Positions 22,401 to 32,951 of a stretch of DNA of 64,000 bases are shown in pieces. This stretch comes from Haliclona indistincta (Eukaryota; Porifera; Demospongiae; Haplosclerida; Chalinidae): contig OZ024785.1 in the NCBI GenBank assembly GCA_964017065.1, positions 2,189,142-2,253,141 of the forward strand. The letters are read 5' to 3'. A model generated the notes under the pieces. That model was not told the origin of the DNA. It ran no database searches and saw only the letters and a program-made list of their open reading frames with translations. The position numbers and the translations under genes are program-made. How positions within the stretch are numbered: position 1 is the first letter of the stretch; every line of letters starts with the position of its first letter.

Positions 22401-25400
22401 GAATTTATATCGCCGTTTCGCTAAAAACTAAGTTCAAAAGGCACATGCCAGGAGAATTTCACGACTGTTCGTGGGTGTTTTGGTCTCGGCACTGCTCACA
22501 TAAAGGTGCTAGGCGAGTGGAAGAAAGAAAGAAAACGAAGATGACGAAACTCGATTTTCACCGTTTCCAGGTTCGTCACTTTAGTAACAATCTCGAGCAA
22601 TCTCCTTGCTTCTATAAGATGGGGCAACGCCAGATAGCAGATTTAAGTGTCTTTGGACGTATAAAATTCATCACCAGGCGAAATATCAGCTTTTGAACGC
22701 TAATACATTGTATGTAGCCGCCATCTTGTTTTCTCGTTCAACCCTACATAGGGAGGCACTACCGTGCCTCCCTAATATTATATACAATCAAAATACAACG
22801 TAAGGAGCTATATTCCAAACCACAGGCTGCACCACGCTTCCATAATTACTTGGAACAGTAATTTTGGTTTGCTGTAACTCAGCAATGGAGTTTCAACAAT
22901 ACTCAAGAGTTGCTGCATGGATTCTTCATCAATTTTGCGTTATTTTCACCAGAGGCCACCATGAGCCCATTGGTCTGAAATCCTACAGGCTGTAGCTGGT
23001 CCATTGAAAAAGAATTTTATGCTTAACAAAAGTCACAGGCATGTGGTTTATCGGTTACCGGTGAGAAGTTAGCAACTTATGTTTTCTGTTCAATTTACTA
23101 GCGTACAGTACTTCCGGCAATAGCTAGGAAGAAAATAGTCAAAATCAGTTAGTGGATGTCTTTAACCCTTTAACCCCTAATGTTGCCTTTTGGCGACATA
23201 CATACTTCAGACACCATAACTTTATCAAAAAGTGTTAAAATCATTATTCCGAAATTAAGCTAAATTGAAGAATACAAATAACCGCAAAAAAATTGACCGA
23301 TTTTCGGCGCGCCCCCTGCGCTAAACGTATTGGCTTCGGCATTTCTATGGCTTCAGTGCAAATTTCACAACATTTTAGGAAAAACAAAATGGCTGCAAAG
23401 AAAATTTGGACATTTTATGGCTTCAGGGTGCTCGGAAACACATTTTTGTGCATTCTCTATGATCTGGGCTATATTTTGCACTCACCAAAACCACTGCTAT
23501 TTGTGTGTACTTTTCAGTATCCAGCCCCAAAGTACTAACTTTGAGCAAAATTTGACAAGGCCGTTGCACTTTATCGGCTTCACTTTCGAAGTGGGAGGGG
23601 CATATCGACTGACTTGAGTGTGGACAATTGCGGCTACTCACTGGCGTAAAAGGACGCAAATTTGAGACCAGTAGCACAAAAGACACACGAGATATTCACG
23701 AGAGAAGTGGTCAGCATTTACGAGGTTAAAACTTCAGCAAGATAATTTGGTAATTAAAGGGTTAAAGTGTTGTTGCATTTTTGGATTATTAATCAGCTTC
23801 TTAATGACATGCTATTATACTTTGGACAATCACATTTGCAAATCATTTGTGTGCAGGTAGTTTACTTTCTGAGATATCTGTACTACCTTAACCTCACTTG
23901 CTCTCATGTACCAAGCATTTCGAAACAGTGTGTTGACAATGGTACCAGGAATAATTATTAGACCTATACTATAGTAAGCCGATGTTGTTGACACAATCAG
24001 TTATGATAATGTTGATATTTCCGATGATTTCAGTAAACACATGTTACTAACCTTTTGTGTCTCGAACACGTCAGAGTACAGAGGCATATATTGTACTTTC
24101 TGAGCATTATGATGTGGAACTGATGGAGTAGCATACTCTGGTACTGATGATGAGACCAGACCTGGAGTCTGGATACACAAGAAGGTCAGAAATGGTATTG
24201 AAACAGGATATGCGCACAGTTTCCTAATACATGTTTGGGCGTTGTACTTGTACAATCATTAATGAACAGATTTCACAAAACCCTCGGCGTGTTGCACGTT
24301 GTAGACTTAGCTCCTTAGTTATGGTTTGCAGAAGGAGCTTTGCAGCTAAAGACAACCCCCTGCTTGCTATTCAAATTGCACTGCAACGAGAAGACAGCGG
24401 AAGACAGCAATGTGCCGACCACAAGGTGTGTCAAGTGGGCGTGACCATGAACACTGTGTAGGTAGGCTAGCTTGGCTTTGTTGGCTTTTCTTGAGATGTC
24501 TACGCACTCTCAGGCCAGTCCTGCAGTTCAGATGGAGTCTACAAGCATCTAGGTAGTCAACTATAGGCGTTTGTGTTCTTAGAGAGGTCCAAGATGGCTG
24601 TCAAGGTGAGCCAGCCATACATAACTCGAGAACGAAAGCACTTTAGCAAAATCCACGAGTCACATTGCAAGCCATTGTCGTGCTAAGCCTGTTAATACCT
24701 TTACTGAGTTTCAGAAGTGAGCGATGGTCTCTGCAGTTCAATGGACAGAATAAACGAGCGAATAACAAACCAAGTACCGTAACCCTCACGCATGCGCCGA
24801 GGGTTAATAAACAATAGTCCAACACATAATTATTTGACTAGTTCAACACCCAGGGACCCACAAATTACCATTTTGCAGAAAAGTGAAAAGAATAACATGA
24901 TGCAACTATTACATACATAGAAAATGAGAAGCAACATAAGCTGTTGGGTACGAACAGCGAATGTACGAACACAACTGAAAGACACTGAAATCTTTTTAGA
25001 CTATCTTCCCAGGAAATTGCTCAACACAAAATAAACCATGGAAGCTAGATAGTTGTTTGTGTACATGAGGCACTCACCTGCTGCTGTAGAGCCTTCAGTG
25101 TACTACTGTCACCATTCTGTGAGTGAAAGAAGATGTCAAAGACTCAATACATGCTTGTAATGAAGCTAGTCAAATAAGTCAATACAGTAGTTTACTATTG
25201 AAAAGCATCAACCATGTTCTAGCAAACTTAAGAAATGTTCCAAGTAAACAGATTTCACATAACCCTAGTCTACATGTAGACCTTCACAAGTATTAGCTAT
25301 TAGGTGGTTTTGAAATTGTAGCAGGAACTTGGTTTTCAGGTAGTGCTGTCAAACTAAATGCTAATAGCCAAGAAAGCATGTCTATAGCACTCGACAAAAG

Positions 25401-27879
25401 ACTCTCCATACTTTGTAGGCATCTTTCCAAGAACAGAAATTGCAAAAAAGCGATACTTGGCTATTTCATGATGATTATCATGCGGTAAGACAGCAAACAG
25501 CCGTGTTGTTGACGACACAAATACTTACGCATATAAACGGACATAAACATATGACCCTTGCGCATACTGCGCACGGGTAATCAATGAATGAAAGAGCGGC
25601 ACCCTTGTGCATGTGCCGAGGGTTAATAAGGCACAAATCAAGCTTTTGTGCTTTTGCAGCTGTTGCAAGAAAATAAACATGCTTTCAAAAAGCAGAGTCA
25701 ATACAATGATTTATCTATTGATAACCATAAAACCATTTTTGAGCTGAATTAAGCAATTTTCTTCCAAATAAGGTATTAATCAAGCTTTTATGCACTTTTG
25801 TGGCTGTTGTAAGAAAATAACATGAACACCACAGGTCAAGCAATACATGAGTGATTATTATGATACTTGAAAACAAATTATGTTTGTTGTGACCTGTTTT
25901 AAAGCATCTGCTGGAGTCATGTATTCTGACATTGGTTGCTTGTTTTGTAGAGCAATGGACTGTGTACAGATGAGACTACTAAACACAGCATACAAACTAC
26001 TGCACATAACACACCTTATCATCCTTGAACTGTGGTGTCTTCTCATCTTTAATGTCGGTATCAACAGTTGACACACTGTAACATTACAGACAGTCAACAC
26101 TGATCATACAGACACATCAAATAAAATCACCTTCCATGTGGCTGTACAAAAAGGAAGATGTAATCAAGGAGGAGGTCTCAATCTAACGTCTGACGAGAAC
26201 TTACCTTTACTAACGAGTCCTTTCTCTTTCGTTGTCTCACATAGACAAACAGTACAATGATAGCTATCACTGATACTATAGCTATGGCGACTAGTATCAC
26301 AGCAACTACTGCAATGACCACCAAGACTTGAGGGTTAGAAGAAGCTGTAGGATTATCTTTAAAATTGTCCGTTTTTTATAATGCACACACATACCAACAA
26401 TTGTTGGTGTTACTGAAGGTGATAAGGATGTTGTTGTAGAGACGAGTGTCAGTGATGACGATGTAAAAGAAGAGAATACTATATGTAATAGAGGGTATAC
26501 TAATGGAGCACTACAGTGCCTGTGGACTCACTCATAGTTGCTGTGCTGGATCTTGGGCATTGTCCTGTAAGAGCTGTGATAGTGATACACTAACTAACGA
26601 GACCATCGTCTACTAACCTGTGACATTACTGATATTGACTGGTATCAGTTCATTAGTGCAGTTGTGCTCAGCTAATATAGTGAGCACAGTGCAGTTGTGT
26701 GGATATGGGATTTGAAATACTGTCAGTCCATTGGTGGTACTCCTGGTAGCTATCAAGCATTCACTTTCATTAGCGATGGAATACTCGTAACCATCTAGAG
26801 GCTGTGGTGATTCAAATAAACCCGACTAGTACAATACCAGTGAATCGAAGGTACAATATTTATTTACCTCAAAGCTGATTATAGTTGTGTTATCTATTGA
26901 TATGCACATGCTATACTGAACATTTTCAAGATCTAGACAACAAAATAGAAAATATAGTACCTAGTTATCTCAAATAATTTATGACGTGCTTACCTGGTAC
27001 AAATGTGACTGGTGTAGTGAGGTTGGCTGGTGTGCTATTACCAGCAGGATTAGAAGCAATGACATGGAATGTATAATAATCACACTCTGATGAATTTAAA
27101 GCAGTCATCACTTCTTCTCTAGTGATAGTGATGTTAGTATTATTAGTCATTCTGATAGTAGTACTGATGTTAGCTGTGACAGTGTAGTGTAGCTGTACTG
27201 GAGAGGATGGAGCACTCCATGATAATATCAGAGCATTGTCACTGGACTGTGTTGATGTGAGGTTTGATGGAGGCTCAGGTGGACCTGTCAAATGCAATTA
27301 GTAATAGAGTAGTAGCTGTGTCTCACCATAAGCTATAGTGAGAATGCAAGCTCATACGAATGGACGGACAGACAGACAGACACACACACACACACACACA
27401 CAGTGTGACAGTGACACACACAGTGTAGTACATGTATATCACTCACCATAAGCTGTTAGAGTAGCATTGTTGGTCCTGGAAGCCATAAACATGTTATTTG
27501 GCATTCGGCGAATAACCTCACACTGAATTGATACACTAGTAGTGTATTCTGGTAAAACTAGAAGCTTACGAGTACCAGTTTGTAATACTCCATTCTCTGT
27601 GACGCTCTGATTACTGGCTTGCAGTACTGTACCATCCATTATCCAGCTAAACAATCCATCAGTATTAGCACCAACCAAAGTCGTTCCTGCTAGTAGCTCA
27701 GATGTGTTCACTACACACGTGAACGACACTATGGCGCCGACTGGTTGAACAGCAGTCATCGGATCAGGGCCATTGATAAGTGCACCAGCCGCCAATGTCA
27801 TTGTCGCCGCATACATGTACAGGCTACATGTAGCAATCAGAAACATCGAAATTTGTCTTGACTGTTTCCGTACCGCCAT
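16154..27879 (-). CDS. Receptor G: Ig-FN3-TM receptor with long multi-tyrosine ITIM/ITSM tail
   Basis: Fifteen exons from 5': 27879-27447, 27284-26994, 26932-26868, 26801-26618, 26564-26532, 26478-26395, 26356-26205, 26141-26131, 26075-26015, 25959-25894, 25116-25078, 24168-24052, 20503-20330, 16595-16470, 16219-16154. They total 1902 nt, 633 aa, open throughout. Signal peptide and Ig domain lie in exon 1 (FTCVV, FSWIM, IQCEV), FN3 in exon 2, second extracellular segment in exons 3-4, S/T stalk in exons 5-6, TM about residues 374-402 followed by RQRKRK. The tail of about 230 aa has SEYMTP, PEYATP, VQYMPL (Y500), LYSDV (Y504), polyproline PLPPPPPS, DEYYSL, QYSSI, TKYTDV (Y575), IQYSVV (Y590), MEYSVV (Y601) and final DCPPPPPPPPSADVV. 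VQYMPL and IQYSVV fit the ITIM consensus, TKYTDV the ITSM. A 51-nt in-frame candidate cassette exon lies at 20908-20958. Probable signalling receptor; transcript not verified. Confidence 0.85.
16222..16431. repeat. (AG)n/(GGGA)n microsatellite forming the last intron of G
   Basis: About 210 bp of AG repeats with an internal GGGA-rich stretch. On the minus strand this is a CT/CCCT tract ending directly in CAG at the acceptor of the last exon (16219), so it serves as the polypyrimidine tract. The homologous tract in K is 38036-38205 and lacks most of the internal GGGA block. Confidence 0.9.
16647..16908. mobile_element. About 262-bp MITE with 75-bp arms and 7-9-bp target duplication
   Basis: Ends CAAGAGTTCATTACC and GGTAATGAACTCTTG pair over about 75 bp. 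ACAGAACCA occurs on both sides (16640-16648 and 16909-16917). The matching site in the second duplication copy (about 38450) has only one ACAGAACCA and no element. Because the repeat end and the target share bases, the duplication length is 7 to 9 bp, compatible with hAT or Mutator-like classes. Confidence 0.8.
17490..18940. repeat. Inverted pair of GCCAAAA-type repeats around a MITE
   Basis: Bases about 17495-17665 (AATTTGGAGAGTAAAATTGG...CCGCCAAAATTTTTAGC) reappear inverted at about 18735-18930. Both copies are also present in the second duplication (39030-39200 and 39590-39780). Only copy 1 has the 564-bp TA-flanked MITE between them. All of this lies in intron 13 of G. Confidence 0.7.
17781..18344. 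mobile_element. 564-bp TA-flanked MITE (Tc1/mariner-like)
   Basis: Perfect terminal repeats of at least 22 bp start CCGTATAGCCGGTTATTTTC, flanked by TA at 17779-17780 and 18345-18346. The second duplication copy has an uninterrupted ATTGATACTTCC with a single TA (39318-39319). No long open frame is present, so it is non-autonomous. It inserted after the segmental duplication. Confidence 0.9.
21569..22775 (+). mobile_element. Helitron-like non-autonomous element, copy in duplication 1
   Basis: It starts CAAGAAAATTAAAAAG, contains a palindrome of about 150-bp arms in its first 400 bases, and ends with a 9-bp hairpin GGGAGGCAC-TACC-GTGCCTCCC followed by TAA. The corresponding position in duplication 2 (about 47880) is empty. 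Flanking bases are A on the left and T on the right with no clear target duplication. Open frames inside are not convincing as genes. It lies in an intron of G. Confidence 0.65.
23166..23761. mobile_element. 596-bp piggyBac-type MITE
   Basis: The element begins CCCTTTAACCCC and ends TTAAAGGG, with TTAA at 23162-23165 and 23762-23765. The empty site in duplication 2 is TCTTTAAAACTG near 48266. CCC ends plus TTAA duplication match piggyBac transposons. The internal frames overlap each other on both strands and show no transposase motif. Confidence 0.8.
24265..24808. mobile_element. CCCTCGGCG-ended repeat, copy in duplication 1
   Basis: Bounded by GAACAGATTTCACAAAACCC with CTCGGCGTG on the left and CATGCGCCGAGGGTT on the right, and absent from the matching site near 48766. 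Further copies: 36050-36595 and 36596-37100 in tandem, and 45715-46190. Short inverted ends (ACCCTCGGCG) suggest a DNA-type MITE. It lies in an intron just upstream, in gene direction, of exon 12 of G. Confidence 0.65.
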
Positions 27880-27921
27880 TTATTTACTTCCTTCCCCAGC
27901 TTTTACAAGTTTTAGCTCCTG

Positions 27922-27941
27922 AAAGGTCCACTTTTCTTAGC
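27922..27941 (-). promoter_or_regulatory. Shared family-2 upstream motif of G
   Basis: On the minus strand this reads GCTAAGAAAAGTGGACCTTT, the same 20-mer found upstream of E and J. It is about 45 bases upstream of the G start codon. In K (around 54690) the first half is lost. Confidence 0.45.
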
Positions 27942-28705
27942 AAAAGGTCCTCCTTCTTCAGCTTGCTTTGCCAAAAATCGAAGCAGCTTGCTTTTTCGGG
28001 GAAGGCTCTAGCTCCAGGGAAGACATCCGGTCAGAGTCAAAGGTCGAAATTTAACCTGTTTTGCACGGCTTTTTCTTTCTGCTAGAGACGTTGCCCGAGT
28101 TGTTGACGTTGCCTCGGATGTTGCTCACCAAGTTATGCAGACAGCAGCTGTAATTGTTGTCACCAGTGTGCATAAGCAAAATGACTTGGGAAGAGCGATC
28201 ATCGGGAAGACGGAATATCAGAAATCAGACAGGTTGTATATACTCTGTGGCCGGTGGCTGGACTAGAGTAGCAGTGGCTCAGAATCTGCTGTATTTTAAT
28301 AACTAGTATTGGAAAGTAATATAGAATTCTTGACTGTAATAATACTGGCGTCCAGCTGTACGATAAGGTGTGAGCTTGATTAGATATCACTGAATGAGTG
28401 ATGGCTGCAGTGACTTGTTAAGAGTGGAATTGACATACTGTAACATCCAGTGAGAATGGTGGGTTCTCCAACAGTGTCAGTATGAGCCTGGAGTCTAGTG
28501 AACTTGAATACTATACCATACTGTTGATGTCTATGGTGCAATTTTTTGCAGAAACAGACTACCAGCCGCTCAGTGTGGTGTTGTTCTAGATTGTTTCATG
28601 TACTATTGTATGAGGGTTCAACAAGAGCTGCATGCCTTCATCTAATCTTCACCACAAGGCACTTGTGTAATTATGTCAATGCATGTACACAACAATACTT
28701 TACAG
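27942..28705. other. Spacer upstream of G and orphan exons H
   Basis: Shared nearly base for base with 54700-55390 above K. No receptor exon is seen before 28706. The sequence contains the divergent 5' flank of G; the rest has no recognisable content. Confidence 0.4.
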
Positions 28706-29094
28706 TAATAGCATCATTGCTGTTCATAGTCAGTGTTGTCGTAGTTGGTTTGAAATTGTATCAGAAGAAGAGAATCACTCATCATGATACTGGATCTGTT
28801 GATGTAAGTGTAGCAAGCTAAATGATTCGTAAACAATGCATAATTACTGTGCAGCATAATACAAAATTTGATTCAGACATTAACATGGATGAAAATGAAG
28901 CATATGGTATGATGACTCAGGTGAGCTGTGAGTATTAGTCAGTCACTGGAAGATCTCCTGTATTGCAGGCTAGGACAAGAGAGCAGCAACCATCAGTGCC
29001 TTATGATGAAGTACAGTATGAAGAGATTGAAACCAACACCACAGGATTCACTATTTCTACTAACGCTGCTTACTCCATTGTTCGAACACGTTAA
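28706..29094 (+). pseudogene. Orphan TM and tail exons H
   Basis: An acceptor at 28705 is followed by a TM exon (IASLLFIVSVVVVGLKLYQKKR) ending at GAT before gtaagt near 28804. A 44-nt exon-like block (DENEAYGMMTQ in one frame) ends at 28920, and a tail exon at 28969-29094 encodes VPYDEVQYEEI ... NAAYSIVRTH. No ectodomain exons precede them on this strand, so this is the 3' remnant of a B-type receptor. It is kept in both duplication copies (H' at 55391-55774). Confidence 0.7.
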
Positions 29095-29220
29095 TTCTCT
29101 CTTCTTGTACAAACATGTAGATCTAGTCATTTTGTGTTTTTTTTACAGCAACGTCACTTGAGATACGAGCCACGCCTTGGCATCCTCCCACGTGACACCA
29201 GAAACTCGAGCGACTACTAC

Positions 29221-29280
29221 GCCTTTTAAATTAAGATCTAACCGGGCATGTTTGTCTGGCCTCGATCAGTGTGTGGTGCC
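29221..29280 (+). promoter_or_regulatory. Proximal promoter/5' UTR of receptor I
   Basis: Near-identical to 5599-5656 upstream of D, including AAGATCTAACCGGGCATG and TGTGTGGTGCC just before the ATG. Confidence 0.5.
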
Positions 29281-31086
29281 ATGAGGCTCTGTGCACTCCT
29301 CTGGTTGGTCGTTATCTACTATAGCTGCTTGGTAGAGTCAATCATCAGTGGACCTTTCCCGCAAAATGTGATAACAAGAATCAACTCAACAGTCGAATTT
29401 ACGTGCTCAGTAAACACCTCTCAACTAACAGCAGGAACGTTTAACGCGATTACATGGACAGAAGATGGTGTTGCCATTGTTGGTCAAGCTATGAGTGAAG
29501 AAATTGGAGATGTGAGAAGCAGCACTATCACACTGACAGTGACTGAGGAGAATTTGTCTGGAGTATTAATCCAGTGCAGTGTTTTTATAGTAAATCCACT
29601 ATCACAGGTTATTGGTGGAAATTCTACTCTAATCACCTATGGTACTGTTTTATTCACTAGTTGAGCCTCTTTACTATGATCTCTAATGCAGGTCCTCCAC
29701 AAGCGGTTTCAAATTTAACAACTATGGTCACACAGCCTAGTGACAATGATCTGATATTATCATGGAGTGCTCCATCCTCTCCAGTACAGCTACACTACAC
29801 TGTCACAGTGTGGACCAACACCAGTACCATCACAATGTTCAATACCTCTTCCACCACCATCACTATCAGTAGAGACAACATCACTACCAGTGACTCCACA
29901 TCAGAGTGTGATCAGTATGTGTGGAGTGTCACTGCTATCAATCCTGCTGGTACCAGTACACCTACTAACATCACTGCCACAATACCATCAGGTTTGCCAG
30001 TACCCTCTCCATTATGGGATAACTTGCTATTGTATTATTACAAACCTAGCTCCAGTCGGTGGAACACTAAAAGTATTGTATACAAGCAAGTCATCTGCAC
30101 TGCTAACAATGTCACTAAAGGTAATAATTATTATTTTCAATCGCCTGTTTTCAATACATCTTTTGTATGTAGCATCATGTTTTGTTCCACTCACACAGGA
30201 AGTTCAGTGTTTGATCGGTGATGTTAATTTCAGTATTGTTCTGAGCAGTATTTTCAGCAGTGCTAGTGTGTCTGACAGTATTGTACAGCTGGTCCCTATC
30301 AATGATAGTGTACAGTACACACTACCAGTATCACACAGTTGGACCAACATCACACTATTAGTAGAGAATCAACACGGCACACTCACACACACTGTTGATA
30401 TCAATCAAACAGGTATGATGCATTCAAAAGTCACCTCAATCAAACATGTCCTTTTTTGCAGTAAATTGTTTTAGCACCGCTAAAGGTAAGTTAGGACTTT
30501 CAAAATTACATCATGTGACATAACTATGATCAAGTATTATTTTATGAAATATAGTTGCTGTCATAACATTTTCTTCAGTGATTCACAACTCACCATCCCT
30601 CTCATCTCTACCATCAACCACCACCTTTACCAAAAATGATGGTTAGTTACATAATATTTGGCTGTCACATTGAGATTTTTCACTCACAGATATTCAACTA
30701 ATAGCTTCACTGTATGCTGTAGTGTTGATAATGTTGATAGCGTCATTGATTTTTATCACAAGTGTCATCTTATTTGGTTTGAAATTGTATCGAAAGAAAA
30801 GAAGACAAAGCAGCTCACATCATGATGGTACAGGTGTGACAATAGTAACTGATAACGTGAGTGCAATAAGATGCTAGAAATATACAATGCTGAAGTTATT
30901 CTAACAATCCAGGCTAGAGCAAGTAATAGACCACAGCAACAGCAGGAGCTGCAGCAGCAACCATCAAAGTATTTTGATGAGGTGCTGTATGATGAGATTA
31001 AAACTAACACTCCAACAAGATTTAATATTTCTAAAAACACTGCTTACTCTAGTATACTGTTCAATGATAGAACCACTGTCTACTGA
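29281..31086 (+). CDS. Receptor I: MRLC-type Ig-FN3-TM receptor with ITIM and ITSM sites
   Basis: Eight exons: 29281-29641, 29692-29991, 30050-30120, 30199-30412, 30462-30485, 30579-30641, 30690-30856, 30913-31086; 1374 nt, 457 aa, open throughout. Exon 1 has signal peptide MRLCALLWLVVIYYS and an Ig domain (FTCSV, ITWTE, IQCSV); exon 2 FN3; exons 3-4 second extracellular segment; exons 5-6 stalk; exon 7 TM helix plus KLYRKKRR. The tail is Gln-rich (ARASNRPQQQQELQQQP) and carries VLYDEI around Y426 and TAYSSI around Y445, exact matches to the ITIM (V-x-Y-x-x-I) and ITSM (T-x-Y-x-x-I) patterns, 19 residues apart. Vertebrate inhibitory receptors such as PD-1 use the same tandem to recruit SH2-domain phosphatases; whether that holds here is inference. 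Confidence 0.87.
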
Positions 31087-31304
31087 AGAGACACACTCAT
31101 CATAAAAATTATTTTAAAAATATTGTTTGAGGCATGGACGTGAGGCACATTCACACTGGTTGGTTTGTGACTGCAGGTATGCTCTCTCGTTGACAGTAAC
31201 TTGCCCGGTCAATGTATTGTCTCGGATAAAAATTTGTTTCACATCCGGTATTCAATTTTTCAGATATGTTATCACTTGTCGCCTCAAATGTTAAAATCTC
31301 AATC

Positions 31305-32007
31305 TGATCAATCAAACAGGTATGATGCATTCAAAAGTCACCTCAGTCAAACATGTCCATTTTTTGCAGTAAATTGTTTTAACACCCCTAAGGGTAAGTT
31401 AGGACTTTCAAAATTACATCATGTGACATAATGTAAAATAATGTAAAATCACATCATGTGACATAAAAATCTCAATGTCACATGATCAAGTATTATTTTA
31501 TGAAATATAGTCACTGTCATAACATTTTCTTCAGTGATTCACAACTCGCCATCCCCCTCATCTCTACCATCAACCACCACCTTTACCAAAAATGATAGTT
31601 AGTTACATAATAATTATGCGGCTGTGACATTGAGATTTTTTACTCACAGATATTGAACTAATAGCTTCACTGTATGCTGCAGTGTTGATAATGTTGATAG
31701 CGTCATTGATTTTTACGATAAGTGTCATCTTATTTGGTTTGAAATTGTATCGAAAGAAGAAAAGGCATATCAGCTCACATCATGATGGTACAGGTGTGAC
31801 AATAGTATCTGTCAATGTGAGTGCAACAAGATGCTAGAAATATGCAATGCTGAACTTATTCTACCCATCCAGACTAGAGCTAGTAATAGACCATACCAAC
31901 AGCAGGAGCTGCAGCAGCAACCATCGATGTACTTTGATGAGGTGCTGTATGATGAGATTAAAACTAACACACCAAGATTCAATATTTCTAGTACTGTTCA
32001 ATGATAA
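31305..32007 (+). pseudogene. Second copy of stalk, TM and tail exons after receptor I
   Basis: The end of the CLIGDV exon (ATCAATCAAACAG), stalk exons, a TM exon from about 31651 (YAAVLIMLIASLIFTISVIL) and a tail exon are repeated downstream of I. The tail keeps VLYDEIKTNTPRFNI but ends at SSTVQ because a deletion removed the TAYSSI site. Splice sites of the stalk and TM exons look usable, so alternative 3' splicing from I is possible. Without transcript data, a decayed partial tandem duplication is the default reading. Confidence 0.65.
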
Positions 32008-32660
32008 AATCACTGTCACTGAAGAGACACACTCTTCATATTTAAAAATATTGTGTGTGATTATTTGAGGCACGGACGTGAGGCACATTCACACTAGTTG
32101 GTTTGTGGCAGCAGGCATGTTCTCTTGTTGATAGTAACTTGCCTAGTCAAATGTATTGTCTCGGATAATTAACATCCGGTATTCAAATTCATTATCACTT
32201 GACGCCTCAAATGTAATCTGATGCGATCAAGATATCTGGACTAACCATAGTGCTACCCCTTATCTGACATGAATTTTTAAAACTCGCGCGCTGATGTTGA
32301 GGGTGGTACTCGTCACGTGCGCAGTACTCGCTCGCGCGCGTTCATTAAGTTGCCAGTTTTCAAGTAAGATCAAGTAAAACTGTAAAGATGCAGTGTAAAT
32401 TCTCACAAAAGCTAACGTTCTTTATTCTTTACCTCGTCTGCTGCAATTATTTTTAGTGATACTTTAAAGGGCGTGGTCACTTTCGGGTGTTTTGCAGTGG
32501 GTAGACAATATTAATTTGGCACACATCACATCTTATCCTTGGGGTCAAGTTACCCTAAACAGTTTCCTAAATTAAATGCATATAAATCCTAGTCAGGGCC
32601 TGAATATTCCGAAATGTATCCTGCCGCTGTACTAACCAGGAAGCCGGCCTTTGTTTATGA
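32008..32660. other. Spacer before the second duplication copy
   Basis: Contains the GGGCGTGGTCACTTTC repeat (32465-32600) shared with 8860-8990, plus GC-rich sequence around 32280-32345. No coding exon is supported. Confidence 0.4.
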
Positions 32661-32951
32661 ATCCAAATACACTAGAGAATACGGTGACCCTATTATAATT
32701 ATCATTGGCGTTTCACGTGCTGTTTCACTGCGATACTTTCGAGAAAGCAAGCTGCTTCGATATTGGCCACTGAAGAAAGCCGGGCTTTTTGCTAAGAAAA
32801 GTGGACCTTTGAGGAGACAGGGCGGTTTTTCAGAACCCCTAGCTGTCTTCGGGCTTGCGGCCAGCCAAGAAAGCTCTCAAAGAACACAGAAAGATAACAA
32901 GCATCGATAAAAAGCGCCAGAGGCCGCAGGGAACGAACTAAATAAAATCTA

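Noticed and set aside
25858..26100. 80-aa minus frame including SEYMTPADALKQ as an independent gene
   Set aside because: Only exon 10 (25894-25959) in this stretch is in the G frame; the rest is intron or the wrong frame of exon 9.
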